In this document: positions 25,648 to 35,567 of the stretch, in pieces
Layout: every line of letters begins with the position of its first letter
How positions within the stretch are numbered: the stretch's first letter is position 1
Assembly: GCA_047626155.1 (NCBI GenBank)
Contig: JBLHRR010000001.1
Location: 124,001 to 188,000, forward strand
Direction of reading: 5' to 3'
DNA: 64,000 bases
Source: CALGLS01 sp047626155
GTDB taxonomy: Bacteria > Bacteroidota > Bacteroidia > Chitinophagales > Saprospiraceae
The notes under the pieces: model-generated
What the model saw: the letters and a program-made list of their open reading frames with translations, nothing else
Told to the model about the DNA's origin: nothing
Databases searched by the model: none
Made by a program: the position numbers and the translations under genes

Positions 25648-28488
25648 ATGAAAATGAAATTGTACACCTCACTATTTATGACTGCTTTGGGATTCTTCCT
25701 GCTGAGTAGCCCCTTAAATGCTCAAATTAATTTTACCAATAGCAACCTACTACTACCTTCTACTAATTATAGTGGAGTTGCAATAGGTGTAACAGATGTG
25801 AATGGGGACAACCTCGATGACATCGTTCGGTTTAGTAACGGTTCTAATCTTAGTGTGCTTTACCAATCAGCAGCTGGAACAGAATATACTGAAACAAACA
25901 TCGGAGCTTCCGGAAGTGGTAAACAATGGACACTTTCTATCGCGGATACTGACCACAATGGTTTTGGTGATATATTGACAGGAGGTTATTCCGCTAGCCA
26001 AATTGATATGGCTGATTCAAGTGGTGTATCCTTTTCTGCTTCTAACTTACCTGGCAACTTTTTCGCGCAGGGATCTAATTTTGTAGACATAAATAATGAT
26101 GGTTTCCTAGATGTTTTTGTTTGTAATGATGATGGAGAAAGTTTTATGTATGAAAATGACGGAAGTGGTGGATTCACCAATGCAAATGACTGGATAGACA
26201 TGGCCATCGATGGAAATACTGGAGAGCCTTCTTCTGGTAACTATGGCTCGGTCTGGTCGGATTTTGACAATGATGGAGATACCGATTTATATATTGCTCA
26301 CTGTAGATTAGGAGTGAGCAGTGAGTTCGATGAACGAAGAATTAATAAGCTTTTTGTGAATGATGGTAACAATAATTACACGGAGCAAGGAGCCGAACAT
26401 GGTTTGAGAATTGGTTGGCAATCTTGGACTGCTGAATTTCAGGACATCGACAATGATGGCGATTATGATTGTTTTGTTACTAATCATGATTACCCCTCTC
26501 AATTATTACTGAATGATGGAGCTGGACACTTTACAGATATAACTCCGGAAAGCGGTATCGTTATAAACGGAATAGCTATCCAGGGCTTTATGCGTGATTT
26601 TGACAATGACGGCTATGTGGATGTTATCGTTGCGGGAACTCAACAGTACATTTACAGAAATAATGGCGATCTTACTTTTACTGCTGTAGATACTCCTTTT
26701 GACAACAACGAAATGGAATCTTGTGCGATTGGTGATTTGAATAATGATGGTCATCTGGATATTTACGCAGGCTACGCCGAGACCTATAACAATCCTTCAA
26801 ACATAGAAGATGTACTGTGGCTTAATGACGGAAATGACAATAACTGGTTTAAAGCTCACTTGGTTGGGACGGCAAGTAATTTGGATGGAATTGGAGCCCG
26901 TGTAGAAATCCATGGCCCATTTGGAATGCAGGTAAGAGAGGTGCGTTCGGGTGAAGGTTACGGAATTACTAATACTGCGATTCCTCACTTTGGTTTAGGA
27001 ACTTTCGATCAAATAGATCATGTCGTCGTAAAATGGCCTTCAGGTATTGTAGATGTAATTGAAAACCCTACAATAAATGGATTAGCCGAAATTATAGAGG
27101 GAGATTGTTTGCCTACCAGTCCTGTGATTATAGCGAATGGATCTACTTCTTTTTGTCCTGGTGGCTCTGTAGATTTAATGGCTCCAACAGGGGCGGAATA
27201 CTTTTGGTCAAATGGAGCTAACACTCAGATGATTACGGTAGATGAACCTGGTAATTACTCAGTAGTGGTAGGTGATGGAAGTGGATGCCACCAATGGAGT
27301 CAAGTCATCAACGTAACTGTTGAAGCAGACCAAACACCTGAAATTTCAGTACTTGGTCAGTTGTCTTTTTGTGAAGGAAGTTCAGTTGAACTAATGGCTT
27401 CTGAGGCAGCTTCTTATGATTGGTCAAATGGAGAAATATCTCAATCAATAATGGTAACTGAAGCTGGTGAGTATACAGTGACTATTGCTGCGGATTGTGG
27501 TGATTTTACTTCGTCTGCTGTACAAGTTACGGTTCTTCCAATCGCAACTCAGGCACAATCTTCAGATGTATTTGCATTTTTAGGAGAGGATGCTACTTTT
27601 GAGGCGACCGGCGATAACATCAGATGGTATGATGCTCAAACAGATGGTAACTTATTAGGTCAAGGCCCGATTTTTACCATTCCAAATGTTAGCGGCCCTG
27701 CAACTTTCTATGTAGAAAATTCATTAGCTACACTCGATTACATGGAGCCACATGAATATGAAGGCAACAGTCCTTATAGTTCTGCTAACTTTAATGGAGA
27801 CTTATACTTTAATGTAGAAGCTGACATGGCCATCAAGTCCGTGAAAGTTTATACAGATCAGGCTGGTGAGCGTATGTTTGAGGTTAGAAATAGTGCTGGA
27901 ACTGTCTTGGATAGTCGATTGGTAAATGTACCCGTTGGTGAAAGCAGAGTTGAATTGAACTTCATTCTTTCCCCGGGTAATAATTACAGATTGGGAACGA
28001 ACACAAATACAAATTTGCAAAACTTGGGAACACAATCTCCTCGTCTACAACGAAGTAATCAAAACGTGACATTCCCATACAGCATTAATAACCTGGTAGA
28101 TATTATTGGAACAAGCTTATCCGCTAATCGTTATTATTATTTCTACGACTGGGAAGTACAATCTCCTGGTTTTGATTGTATAGATGATCGTGTAGTAGTA
28201 GAATTAAGCGTTGGAGTAAGTACCAATAATCTACAAAACACAGACTTGGTTAATGTTTACCCTAACCCAGGAAATGGATTGTTACAATTGGAGTTGAATC
28301 TTGTAACTGAAAGTGCCGTGCTATCTATTTCGGATGTTACAGGAAGAACTTTATTAAGCAAAGACTTAGGAGCTGTAGGTGGTTTGACAAAGACTAGTTG
28401 GGATGCAACTACGTTAAGTCCAGGGACTTATATGCTGGAAGTACAAACTAAAGAGGAGCGCTTTTTTGGAAAGCTAATAGTGCAGTAG
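25648..28488 (+). CDS. FG-GAP/VCBS repeat protein with ASPIC/UnbV domain and type-A T9SS tail
   Basis: A 946-residue secreted protein with a signal peptide ending in SPLNAQ. Residues ~30-390 hold FG-GAP/VCBS beta-propeller repeats with calcium-loop patterns (DVNGDNLDDIV, DINNDGFLDVF, DFDNDGDTDLY, DIDNDGDYDCF, DFDNDGYVDVI, DLNNDGHLDIY). Residues ~398-487 match ASPIC/UnbV (WFKAHLVGTASNLDGIGARV; GYGITNTAIPHFGLG; VVVKWPSG). Two short Ig-like modules follow, with YFWSNGA and YDWSNGE cores. The last ~78 residues are a type-A sorting domain (VNVYPNPGNGLLQLEL; SPGTYMLEVQTKE). The protein should be exported by T9SS and held at, or released from, the surface. Binding to a carbohydrate or protein ligand is possible, but the ligand is unknown. 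Confidence 0.92.
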   Translation: MKMKLYTSLFMTALGFFLLSSPLNAQINFTNSNLLLPSTNYSGVAIGVTDVNGDNLDDIVRFSNGSNLSVLYQSAAGTEYTETNIGASGSGKQWTLSIADTDHNGFGDILTGGYSASQIDMADSSGVSFSASNLPGNFFAQGSNFVDINNDGFLDVFVCNDDGESFMYENDGSGGFTNANDWIDMAIDGNTGEPSSGNYGSVWSDFDNDGDTDLYIAHCRLGVSSEFDERRINKLFVNDGNNNYTEQGAEHGLRIGWQSWTAEFQDIDNDGDYDCFVTNHDYPSQLLLNDGAGHFTDITPESGIVINGIAIQGFMRDFDNDGYVDVIVAGTQQYIYRNNGDLTFTAVDTPFDNNEMESCAIGDLNNDGHLDIYAGYAETYNNPSNIEDVLWLNDGNDNNWFKAHLVGTASNLDGIGARVEIHGPFGMQVREVRSGEGYGITNTAIPHFGLGTFDQIDHVVVKWPSGIVDVIENPTINGLAEIIEGDCLPTSPVIIANGSTSFCPGGSVDLMAPTGAEYFWSNGANTQMITVDEPGNYSVVVGDGSGCHQWSQVINVTVEADQTPEISVLGQLSFCEGSSVELMASEAASYDWSNGEISQSIMVTEAGEYTVTIAADCGDFTSSAVQVTVLPIATQAQSSDVFAFLGEDATFEATGDNIRWYDAQTDGNLLGQGPIFTIPNVSGPATFYVENSLATLDYMEPHEYEGNSPYSSANFNGDLYFNVEADMAIKSVKVYTDQAGERMFEVRNSAGTVLDSRLVNVPVGESRVELNFILSPGNNYRLGTNTNTNLQNLGTQSPRLQRSNQNVTFPYSINNLVDIIGTSLSANRYYYFYDWEVQSPGFDCIDDRVVVELSVGVSTNNLQNTDLVNVYPNPGNGLLQLELNLVTESAVLSISDVTGRTLLSKDLGAVGGLTKTSWDATTLSPGTYMLEVQTKEERFFGKLIVQ

Positions 28489-28517
28489 TTTAGCCTGTTA
28501 GAAAATATAAGGATATG

Positions 28518-28558
28518 AAAACAGCCCCGCAATCGAAGATTGTGGGGCTGTTTTTTTT
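28518..28558 (+). terminator. rho-independent terminator
   Basis: A stem around ACAGCCCCGCAATC / GATTGTGGGGCTGT with a 3-base GAA loop ends in eight T residues, 30 bases past the stop of the FG-GAP gene. Confidence 0.92.
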
Positions 28559-28670
28559 CAAGTAATAAGCTAGATATAATAGAGGTTATTCCAAATAGAA
28601 TGGTACGGTCGGCCGGAAACCGAATAACCTTTAATGGTCCATTATCTTTTACTCCGTTTTGTTATTCAAG

Positions 28671-30626
28671 CTACCCTCGAATTATTTTCTCCACAAATTC
28701 CCCACTATCCGTCTTCAATCTCACAATGTAAACACCTTGTTGTTCAGGAAGCTCAAAATCTAATCTTGAGTGATTTGACATCAATTGTCCATTCAAATTG
28801 TACACCTCGATTCCAATCATTTTATGTCCTTCTGGCAATGAGATTTGAACCCAGCCATCCCTGGTTGGATTTGGCGAAAGCTTTATACCATTAGGTATCT
28901 TATTGATTTCCTTCGTAGCCACTCTAGTGTCGAGGAATACAGAATCCAGTGTAGCCGTTCCAACCAATACAGTGGATTGATCGGCTTCATTAAACATGTC
29001 CCGGAAGGTTTCTATCTCTGGGGTACTAACTTCAAACATCTCCGCTAAAAAGCGAGGAGGTAAAGATTGGTAGTGAACTTTAGCAATAACATTTACAAAA
29101 CCACCATTATAGCTTTCTCTTGGAATATGATACTGAATGCGATCACTGGCCGAACCTTCTACGTTGTCGTCATCGTAATTAAAGTTGGGGTCCGTTAAGG
29201 CATTTCCTACAATTAAAGTAGTGTCATAAACGGCGTGGCTTGTTGTGAAACCAATAGGTGGGAGGCGATTGTCTTTTAGCGAGTAAGCTGCTCTTTCCAA
29301 TAGCGAAGTAAAGTTGCCATTTACATCAGCTGGAACGATTTCGTAAATCTGCACTTGATCTTCTTGAGTGATGACATCGTAGTGCGGTTCAAAATAAGCA
29401 TCATGACCTACTACTTCAAAAGTATTAGTTTGTTGGCCGGAATGGAAAAGCGTATCGTCTTCGGTAGAGACCACCAGTAATTCAACAAAGGCCCTTCTGC
29501 TTGGATAGCCGGAAGGGAATTTATGTCCCGCCTTATTTTTCACTTCGACTTCAACAAAAAGGCTGTCTTCTGTTGAATTGTCAAAATTCAATGCTAAGTC
29601 AATAGAACGATTTTGAAGCATGTCAAAAGTTGAAGCGAGGGTTTCATTAAAATCCTGAGCGGTTGCTTTAATACCCAGTGCAACTCTATTGTTTCTCATC
29701 AGTTGTAACATCATTGTGTTTCCACCTACGAGTTCATGTAGGCCATATGGAAATCGGGCTTGTAAAAAACTAAAATTATCTGATATAACAACAGAGTCTT
29801 CTATTTGCGGCATGTGGCAGGATTGGCAACTGATATTATCGACATTGTATTGAGAGTTTAACCACTCGTGGTAAGTTGCTTGCTCTACATAGGTATCACC
29901 GTTAGGAGCACCAGTCGCAGGATCAAAAGTCTCTGTAACTAAGGTGTGACAACCAGCGCAAATACCTGCATCGTGAATGCGTTCACTATAGGCCGGACTA
30001 AAGCCTACAAAGTCAGTCATTGGTCCGCCAAAGGGAGTGAGGTAAGGTCCGTATTGTGCTCTGTTGATGGTATCGAAAATCATAGCACCTGAGTTCAAGT
30101 CACCTAAAGCAGTTTCACTCATTTGGTGGCAAACCGCACAAGAAACACCATCCAACCCAATGGAATCTAACAATAAATCGTCGATGCCGTAGTGTGGATC
30201 GCCATGATATTTAGAGGTATAATTACCCATTGGTGCATGGCAAGTGGTACACTTATCCTCAGTCTCAGCTTTGAAGGCTGGGTGTGTTAAAGTTTCGTGG
30301 CTGACTTTGGCTCTCCAAAAAGGATCTCTAGCAGCGTTCGCCATCATGGAAGCAGCCCAATCGTCGTACATATTTACATCGTTGCCGTCATTGTCGTGCA
30401 TGGCAAATCCCTGCGGGTCAGTAGAATGGCATCCATTACAATGGGCTGAAGTAGGGAAGTACTGAGACGAATCAACAGGGCTCATAACACTAGCTTTACG
30501 GAAGCTGTGCAATTCAGCTTCAGAGTGGTAAGCACGGACTTCATTGTTGAGTGGCATCAGGGCCATTCCAATGACAATTCCGAGTATTCCGCTTGCAAAA
30601 AGGATTGGGCGTATTGTTGAGGACAT
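28671..30626 (-). CDS. five-haem c-type cytochrome with type-A T9SS sorting domain
   Basis: A 651-residue exported multihaem cytochrome. Five CxxCH haem-binding motifs begin at residues 63 (CNGCH), 126 (CTTCH), 163 (CAVCH), 223 (CAGCH) and 267 (CQSCH). Many additional His and Met residues could give the distal ligands. The N-terminus has a hydrophobic export helix (RPILFASGILGIVIGMALM). Residues ~300-560 form a second domain without haem motifs. From about 575 the tail is a type-A sorting domain (GIKLSPNPTRDGWVQISLPE; GVYIVRLKTDSGEFVEK). Haem attachment would take place in the periplasm and T9SS would then carry the protein across the outer membrane, placing a redox protein on the cell surface. 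It resembles cytochrome c554-type multihaem proteins in motif spacing only loosely. It converges on the FG-GAP gene. Confidence 0.9.
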   Translation of the reverse strand: MSSTIRPILFASGILGIVIGMALMPLNNEVRAYHSEAELHSFRKASVMSPVDSSQYFPTSAHCNGCHSTDPQGFAMHDNDGNDVNMYDDWAASMMANAARDPFWRAKVSHETLTHPAFKAETEDKCTTCHAPMGNYTSKYHGDPHYGIDDLLLDSIGLDGVSCAVCHQMSETALGDLNSGAMIFDTINRAQYGPYLTPFGGPMTDFVGFSPAYSERIHDAGICAGCHTLVTETFDPATGAPNGDTYVEQATYHEWLNSQYNVDNISCQSCHMPQIEDSVVISDNFSFLQARFPYGLHELVGGNTMMLQLMRNNRVALGIKATAQDFNETLASTFDMLQNRSIDLALNFDNSTEDSLFVEVEVKNKAGHKFPSGYPSRRAFVELLVVSTEDDTLFHSGQQTNTFEVVGHDAYFEPHYDVITQEDQVQIYEIVPADVNGNFTSLLERAAYSLKDNRLPPIGFTTSHAVYDTTLIVGNALTDPNFNYDDDNVEGSASDRIQYHIPRESYNGGFVNVIAKVHYQSLPPRFLAEMFEVSTPEIETFRDMFNEADQSTVLVGTATLDSVFLDTRVATKEINKIPNGIKLSPNPTRDGWVQISLPEGHKMIGIEVYNLNGQLMSNHSRLDFELPEQQGVYIVRLKTDSGEFVEKIIRG

Positions 30627-30845
30627 ATGAAATTCTTATTAACGATAGATGAATAATTAGTACTGATAACTACTAGTGATCACAAAATCCTATTTTTTTG
30701 TTGGAATGGCAAACGAAGAGGCTGTTTTTGGTGGTTTTGCTTAGTGGAAGGCAGACGATATTGGGGACTGCTTTTAAGTGATGTCTATTTTATTGATTTT
30801 TTGTAGCATCATATCTCTAAGGTTAATGATTTGATAATAACATGG

Positions 30846-30977
30846 ATGGCCTTAACAGGCCTCTGCCCTTGTCAGAGTCGCACCATTTATGATGGGGAAC
30901 AATTGCAGCTAAAATACAAAATTGAACCAATCGGTGATATAATTTGGCGTCTACCCGATAAGGGGTATTATATTTAA
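30846..30977 (+). other. small open frame (43 codons) in a 658-bp gene-poor spacer
   Basis: In the otherwise gene-free stretch 30627-31284, a frame with ATG at 30846 encodes MALTGLCPCQSRTIYDGEQ and then a short charged and aromatic segment. Upstream the frame stays open to 30807 with a possible TTG start, which would give a more signal-like beginning. I do not recognise it; it may be a remnant of a lipoprotein gene or chance. No other feature stands out in this spacer. Confidence 0.2.
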
Positions 30978-31284
30978 ACAATTGAATATCAATACATTAT
31001 AAGTATTTCAACTTTTTGTATTTGTTAAAAAGGGACTGGTTTAACATTTTTTCAAAGGAACAATTCATTTCTAGTTCCTTTATGATTATATTAGCTGAGT
31101 GATATTAATTATTATACTGCCACCAAGGGCTCCCATCCTAAACCGACTCATTATAATGGCTTTACCTTAAGGACTTTTTAAAAGTAACATAGTGTTTATG
31201 CTATTATTATCTGGTTCCTTACCCTCCTAGACCTTTTTGTACTAATGATTTACAAGCTACTGCTGTGAATACAAATATATTGTT

Positions 31285-32226
31285 ATGGAAAAAAGAGAAG
31301 CTATAGAAGTGTTGGAGAAAATTGCGAATGAAGGATACTATCAGGTCATATGGGAAGGCTATGAATGGTATAAAGACCAATTGCTGCCTGCATTGGAATT
31401 CGCATCGCAATCGCCAATAATTTATTCTTCCCTATTGGCGGAGAATTGGCATTCCTTGGGCTGGACTTTCTATGAATTGGATGCGCCCCTAAAAGCTATT
31501 GAGTGTTATCGAAAAGCCATTTACTACGATAATGATCACAGTGAATCTTATAGAGAATTGGCCAACTGTATGCACAAAACTGGTGATTATAAAGGTGCCC
31601 TAGTTTTTGTAATCAAAGCCCGTTCAATGGATCCGGATGACGACTTTGCAATAGAGCAGCAAGAAGAAATTGAAAATAGCTTCGATCAGCGAGAAGCATC
31701 GCTATATGGAAAGGGAGACTTAATATGGGAATGTGGTGAATTACTAGCGGATGAAAAGTTTGAAGAAGTATTTACTAAATTAAAAGGAAGAAGAAAGACA
31801 GATTATTTAATGTTGCGAGCACGTTGTTATTCTGCACAGAAAGAGAATGCAAAGTTTTTAAATACCCTGCGTCGAATTCACGCAGCGGGTAATTTTTTCG
31901 ATTGGTCATACCAAGATTGGTTTTATCTTAATCCTTATGTTTACCAAATCAAAGAATTTTGGGAAGTGATGCTGGACCTGGTACCGTTAATGGCTTCTGA
32001 ATCCGTGTTTGAATCCTATCAAACCTTATTTGATAAACAACAGGGGCATATTGCCAATCAAATACGGAGAGAGGTCGTTTGTCGTTTCCATATTCATCGG
32101 ATTGACCGAAATGCGGAAGAGATATTAGCCTTACATGAGGATTATCCAGAATGGAAAGAACTGAAAGAGGTGGCTAATGAACTGATGCCTCCAGGGATGG
32201 GGCGATCAGCTTCTCAGGGTTATTAA
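31285..32226 (+). CDS. TPR-repeat protein
   Basis: A 313-residue protein without a signal peptide. Residues ~45-120 contain tetratricopeptide repeats: a helix pair around ENWHSLGWTFYELDAPLKAIECYRKA, then SYRELANCMHKTGDYKGALV, each with the small-hydrophobic TPR spacing. The C-terminal ~190 residues are mostly predicted helical with many aromatic residues (FFDWSYQDWFYLNPYVYQI) and lack a clear repeat. TPR proteins act as protein-binding scaffolds; the partner is unknown. It stands alone, with a perfect 16-bp terminator stem downstream. Confidence 0.82.
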   Translation: MEKREAIEVLEKIANEGYYQVIWEGYEWYKDQLLPALEFASQSPIIYSSLLAENWHSLGWTFYELDAPLKAIECYRKAIYYDNDHSESYRELANCMHKTGDYKGALVFVIKARSMDPDDDFAIEQQEEIENSFDQREASLYGKGDLIWECGELLADEKFEEVFTKLKGRRKTDYLMLRARCYSAQKENAKFLNTLRRIHAAGNFFDWSYQDWFYLNPYVYQIKEFWEVMLDLVPLMASESVFESYQTLFDKQQGHIANQIRREVVCRFHIHRIDRNAEEILALHEDYPEWKELKEVANELMPPGMGRSASQGY

Positions 32227-32253
32227 ATCAAAATTAAAATGTAAATTAAAATC

Positions 32254-32290
32254 AAAACCTTCTAACGTGGAAATCACGTTAGAAGGTTTT
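32254..32290. terminator. rho-independent terminator with perfect 16-bp stem
   Basis: AAAACCTTCTAACGTG (32254-32269) pairs exactly with 32275-32290 around the loop GAAAT and ends in TTTT. It follows the TPR gene by 27 bases and could also end minus-strand transcripts from the CotH remnant. Confidence 0.8.
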
Positions 32291-32320
32291 GACTTTAAAC
32301 CATAGTCCTGATGGGACGGC

Positions 32321-32755
32321 CTATGTTAGCGAAGGACGGAGTCCATCATATCCTAAAACAAAATAATTCATTATGACAATTTCCATGAATGCTGGGGGAG
32401 AGGAGGCTGTGCTACAATCGTAATTCGTACCCTCCAAATCACTTTGCAGATTAGGAATTCTATCTTCAATGAAAACTTTTAATTGAGGAATGGAAGTCCC
32501 ATTGGCCAGACCACCATAGCAAATGTCATATTCAAAATGGGCAGTGGTGAAAATGTACTTGGGATCGTCATAAATAGCATCTCTGATAAGTGCTGCTTGA
32601 TCGTCGATTATTGGATAGATTCTATCTGTTGTAAAGTTATTGTCGAGAATGTCAAAAACACGTTGAATCTCTTCTTGGAATTCTGAATTACTACTTTGAC
32701 TGTGTAAGTTTATTGTTGAAAGCAGAAGTAATAGGAAGGCTAATCGTTTTTGTAT
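32321..32755 (-). pseudogene. remnant of a CotH-family secreted protein, start codon lost
   Basis: A minus-strand frame of 144 codons is open from an upstream TAA (32764-32766 region) to the TAG at 32321-32323. It has no ATG, GTG or TTG near its beginning; where a start is expected it has ATA (32753-32755). The following residues form a perfect signal peptide (IQKRLAFLLLLLSTINLHSQ). The mature part resembles only the C-terminal end of CotH kinase-like proteins (LDNNFTTDRIYPIID, then AALIRDAI, then IPQLKVFIEDRIPNLQSDL). The large N-terminal catalytic part of CotH is absent. My reading is an internal deletion joining signal peptide to tail, plus loss of the start codon. Translation from AUA cannot be excluded. 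Confidence 0.6.
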
Positions 32756-32935
32756 GGCTTCAGTTTAAGGTATAATCGTAGTCTTTTTTGAAGAATACTT
32801 CCTAATCGAATGTAGTGACTGTTTTAGGCTTTAGTTAAACTAAGTTGGTCTTCGTTTGATGGATGACTTTTTTTCATGGTAGTGCTGCTCAAAAAGAGTA
32901 AAGGCCCGTAAAACGATTATAATCAGACAGAGGAC

Positions 32936-32973
32936 ACAGAGCTTTCGCGCGGAAAATAACGCGTTAGCTCTGT
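32936..32973. repeat. imperfect palindrome in the 32756-33063 spacer
   Basis: ACAGAGCT-TT-CGCG (32936-32949) and CGCG-TT-AGCTCTGT (32960-32973) pair except for a TT/TT bulge. The wording (CACAGAGCT...AGCTCTGTG) resembles common Bacteroidota intergenic palindromes. I see no gene in this spacer. Confidence 0.55.
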
Positions 32974-33063
32974 GCTCTTTGTGGTCTTTATGTGGGCAAT
33001 CACTCTAAATCGGTTTGCTCGCTTTCGCACAAGTATTACCGATAAAAGAGCAGTCGTAACAAC

Positions 33064-35550
33064 CTACTTCCCTGGGTTCAAAATATGCTCAATTCGGCCC
33101 ACTAAATCCTCTAAATGGTATTTTCCAGCGGTACTTTTTTGTCTACTTACAGAAGAGTTCAACTCTCCCTGTAAGGTTTTCAAGGTTCCTCTGGCAATGG
33201 CTTTAATGCTGGATTGGTCATACTGATTGTCTTCCAACTTTATTAGCTCTGCCATTCGATCAACGAAACCACGTTGTAAATTCTTTCTAAAGTTGTCTAC
33301 TTCAGAACCTGTTTTCAGCTCAGAGAAAACGGAAGCTTTTGTACCGTCAAATAAATCCAACAATGTAAATACATTTCCGTTTTCGTTTCCATTCCCATAT
33401 AACGCTTCTGCTTCGTCGAGGCGGATTAGGCGGCCTTTATCAAAAAGCTGTGCCAGTGCTCTTCCCTGGAAACGTCGCATTCTATTCATCGCTCCAACTG
33501 GTTCAATCTTTTGTAAAATCTCTTTGTCCAATAACCAACTTGGTGTTTGCAATGCTTGCTTATCCATCCAAGCCATTGCCCGAAGCTGAGTTTCCTTATC
33601 TACAGGAGTATAGACGACTCCTTCCTGTTCTGTTGTTTTTGCTTGCTCAATTACACCTCCAATATTTGTAGCAACGTGGCGAATGAATTTCCCCATTTGT
33701 CCATATATAGCATCATACATTTCATCGAGTTGTGCATAGTCATTTCCTTCCCCAGCTTCTTCAGACCACCTAACTAAATTTGGAACAATTCTCTTTAGAT
33801 TTTCAATACCATAATCGCCAGAGCGCATAGCATCGTCACCAAGGTCTTCGGTCTGTGCCGTTGGATCAAAAGTATTAAAACGCTGACGTCCGAAGTGGAA
33901 AGCGGGATCATTTGCTCTTTCTTTTACCCATGCATTCAAGGTTGCTTTTTCTTCGTCTGCTGACTTCGCACCACGTACCAATTTGTAACCATAAATGATT
34001 GACCAAACATCGTATTCCCCAATCATAGGGTAGAAATTTGTAACGCCATCACCCGGTTGAGCAATGTGGTTGAAACGGGCATAGTCCATTATCGAAGGAG
34101 CCGTTCCATGCGTAGCAGTGAAAGTTGGAGAGCGAAGTGAATCAACAGGATAAGCAATACTGGAGCCCATGTTATGTGGAAGTCCAAGCGTATGTCCAAC
34201 CTCATGAGCTGCCACAAAACGAATGAGCTGGCCCATTAATTCATCATCGAATTTTACCTTCTGAGCTGCTGGATTACTAGCTGCAGTTTGAGTCATAAAC
34301 CAATTTCGCAAAAGCTTTTGAATGTTGTGATACCAGATGATATCAGATTCTAAAATTTCGCCTGTTCTTGGATCATGAACATGAGGTCCCATGGCGTTTT
34401 GAATATCAGTAGTTACATATCGGAGCGTGGAAAACCGAGTGTCTTCTGCCGACCATTCTGGGTTCTCTTCGATTGAAGGAGGTCTTTTTCCAACGATGGC
34501 ATTTTTGAAGCCTGCAGCTTCGAACGCTGGTTGCCAATCGTTGATCCCTTGTATGATGTAAGGAATCCATTTTGTCGGTGTTCCTGGATCGATGTAATAG
34601 ACAATTTGTTTTTTAGGTTCAACTATTTCTCCTTGGAAGTAAGCTTCTTCATCTTTTGGCTCGAGTCTCCATTTCGTAATGTAATTTTTACGTTCGGTAA
34701 AATGAGCATCTGAACTATAGTCTGTTTGAGAAATAGAAAAGTAGCCTACCCGTTCATCAAGATATCGAGGCTGCATCGGCTCTTCTGGTAAAACAATGAA
34801 GGACTGATTCATTTCTACAGAAAGCGTCTGCGTAATGTTATTATCGGGTAGTTTTTTCCCTTTGTAAGTAAGGATGTGTCGAACTTCTACATTGTTTGGA
34901 AAGGATTTCATGCTGCTAATCATGGAGCGACTACCGTCTAGGCCAGAAATTTCAAAGTTCTTTCTTTGACGGCTACTCATCGCACCAATCATTGGAATGT
35001 CTTTGGCGAAGAGAGGGGAGACCTCGAAAACGTAAGCTGTAGAATCTTTGTTATAAGCTGCGAGGTCGAAGGCGGCTACAATTGGTTCAAAGTTATTGTT
35101 CCGCAATGATTTATAAATCGGGTCTTCCTCAGAGGCCACTGAATTGTAGCTAACAGAACGAAGTAAAATCTGTTCGTCTTTCAGTTGCCATCGGATGACT
35201 TGCTGTGGACGTGATTTTACTCCAGCGCCTCCAAAATTCAGGTTTTTTACAAAACCAGATATTCTACTAACCACCATGATTTCTCTTTCTAGAATCTCCT
35301 TTGATATTTCAAAGTATTGCTTCGAGCCTACTTTATGAACCGTAAAAAGGCCTTCGTCAGAAATGGCATCTTCGGTGATGATGTCTTCATATGGTTTTAC
35401 TTTGCTGTCTTTGTCTTTCTTCTTTTTGTCTCCCATTTCAATGGAAGGCTTCTTCTTTTTCTTCCTTTTGAATATTTGAGCGCTGACTTCTGGTGTAAAA
35501 GCAGAAAGCATGAAGATAGTCAGCAAGAGTAGTGTTATTTTTTTGTGCAT
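33064..35550 (-). CDS. zinc-dependent metalloprotease, metzincin-like (DUF5117/DUF4953 type)
   Basis: An 828-residue exported protein with a signal peptide ending in PEVSAQ, then a very lysine-rich segment (FKRKKKKKPS, GDKKKKDKD). The metzincin zinc site HEVGHTLGLPHN lies near residue 447, with a Met-turn SIMDYARFN about 40 residues on. N-terminal and C-terminal regions match the layout of the large Bacteroidota zinc-dependent proteases: a DUF5118-like start, DUF5117 barrel-like region, then the catalytic domain. The substrate is unknown; periplasmic or extracellular action is inferred. It follows the 332-aa gene by only 17 bases on the same strand, so both are probably co-transcribed. Confidence 0.9.
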   Translation of the reverse strand: MHKKITLLLLTIFMLSAFTPEVSAQIFKRKKKKKPSIEMGDKKKKDKDSKVKPYEDIITEDAISDEGLFTVHKVGSKQYFEISKEILEREIMVVSRISGFVKNLNFGGAGVKSRPQQVIRWQLKDEQILLRSVSYNSVASEEDPIYKSLRNNNFEPIVAAFDLAAYNKDSTAYVFEVSPLFAKDIPMIGAMSSRQRKNFEISGLDGSRSMISSMKSFPNNVEVRHILTYKGKKLPDNNITQTLSVEMNQSFIVLPEEPMQPRYLDERVGYFSISQTDYSSDAHFTERKNYITKWRLEPKDEEAYFQGEIVEPKKQIVYYIDPGTPTKWIPYIIQGINDWQPAFEAAGFKNAIVGKRPPSIEENPEWSAEDTRFSTLRYVTTDIQNAMGPHVHDPRTGEILESDIIWYHNIQKLLRNWFMTQTAASNPAAQKVKFDDELMGQLIRFVAAHEVGHTLGLPHNMGSSIAYPVDSLRSPTFTATHGTAPSIMDYARFNHIAQPGDGVTNFYPMIGEYDVWSIIYGYKLVRGAKSADEEKATLNAWVKERANDPAFHFGRQRFNTFDPTAQTEDLGDDAMRSGDYGIENLKRIVPNLVRWSEEAGEGNDYAQLDEMYDAIYGQMGKFIRHVATNIGGVIEQAKTTEQEGVVYTPVDKETQLRAMAWMDKQALQTPSWLLDKEILQKIEPVGAMNRMRRFQGRALAQLFDKGRLIRLDEAEALYGNGNENGNVFTLLDLFDGTKASVFSELKTGSEVDNFRKNLQRGFVDRMAELIKLEDNQYDQSSIKAIARGTLKTLQGELNSSVSRQKSTAGKYHLEDLVGRIEHILNPGK

Positions 35551-35567
35551 GTTTGTTAAGGTGTTTT

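Noticed and set aside
28494..28560. Riboswitch or small RNA downstream of the FG-GAP gene
   Set aside because: The structure is a plain stem-loop with a T-run at a gene end, fully explained as a terminator.
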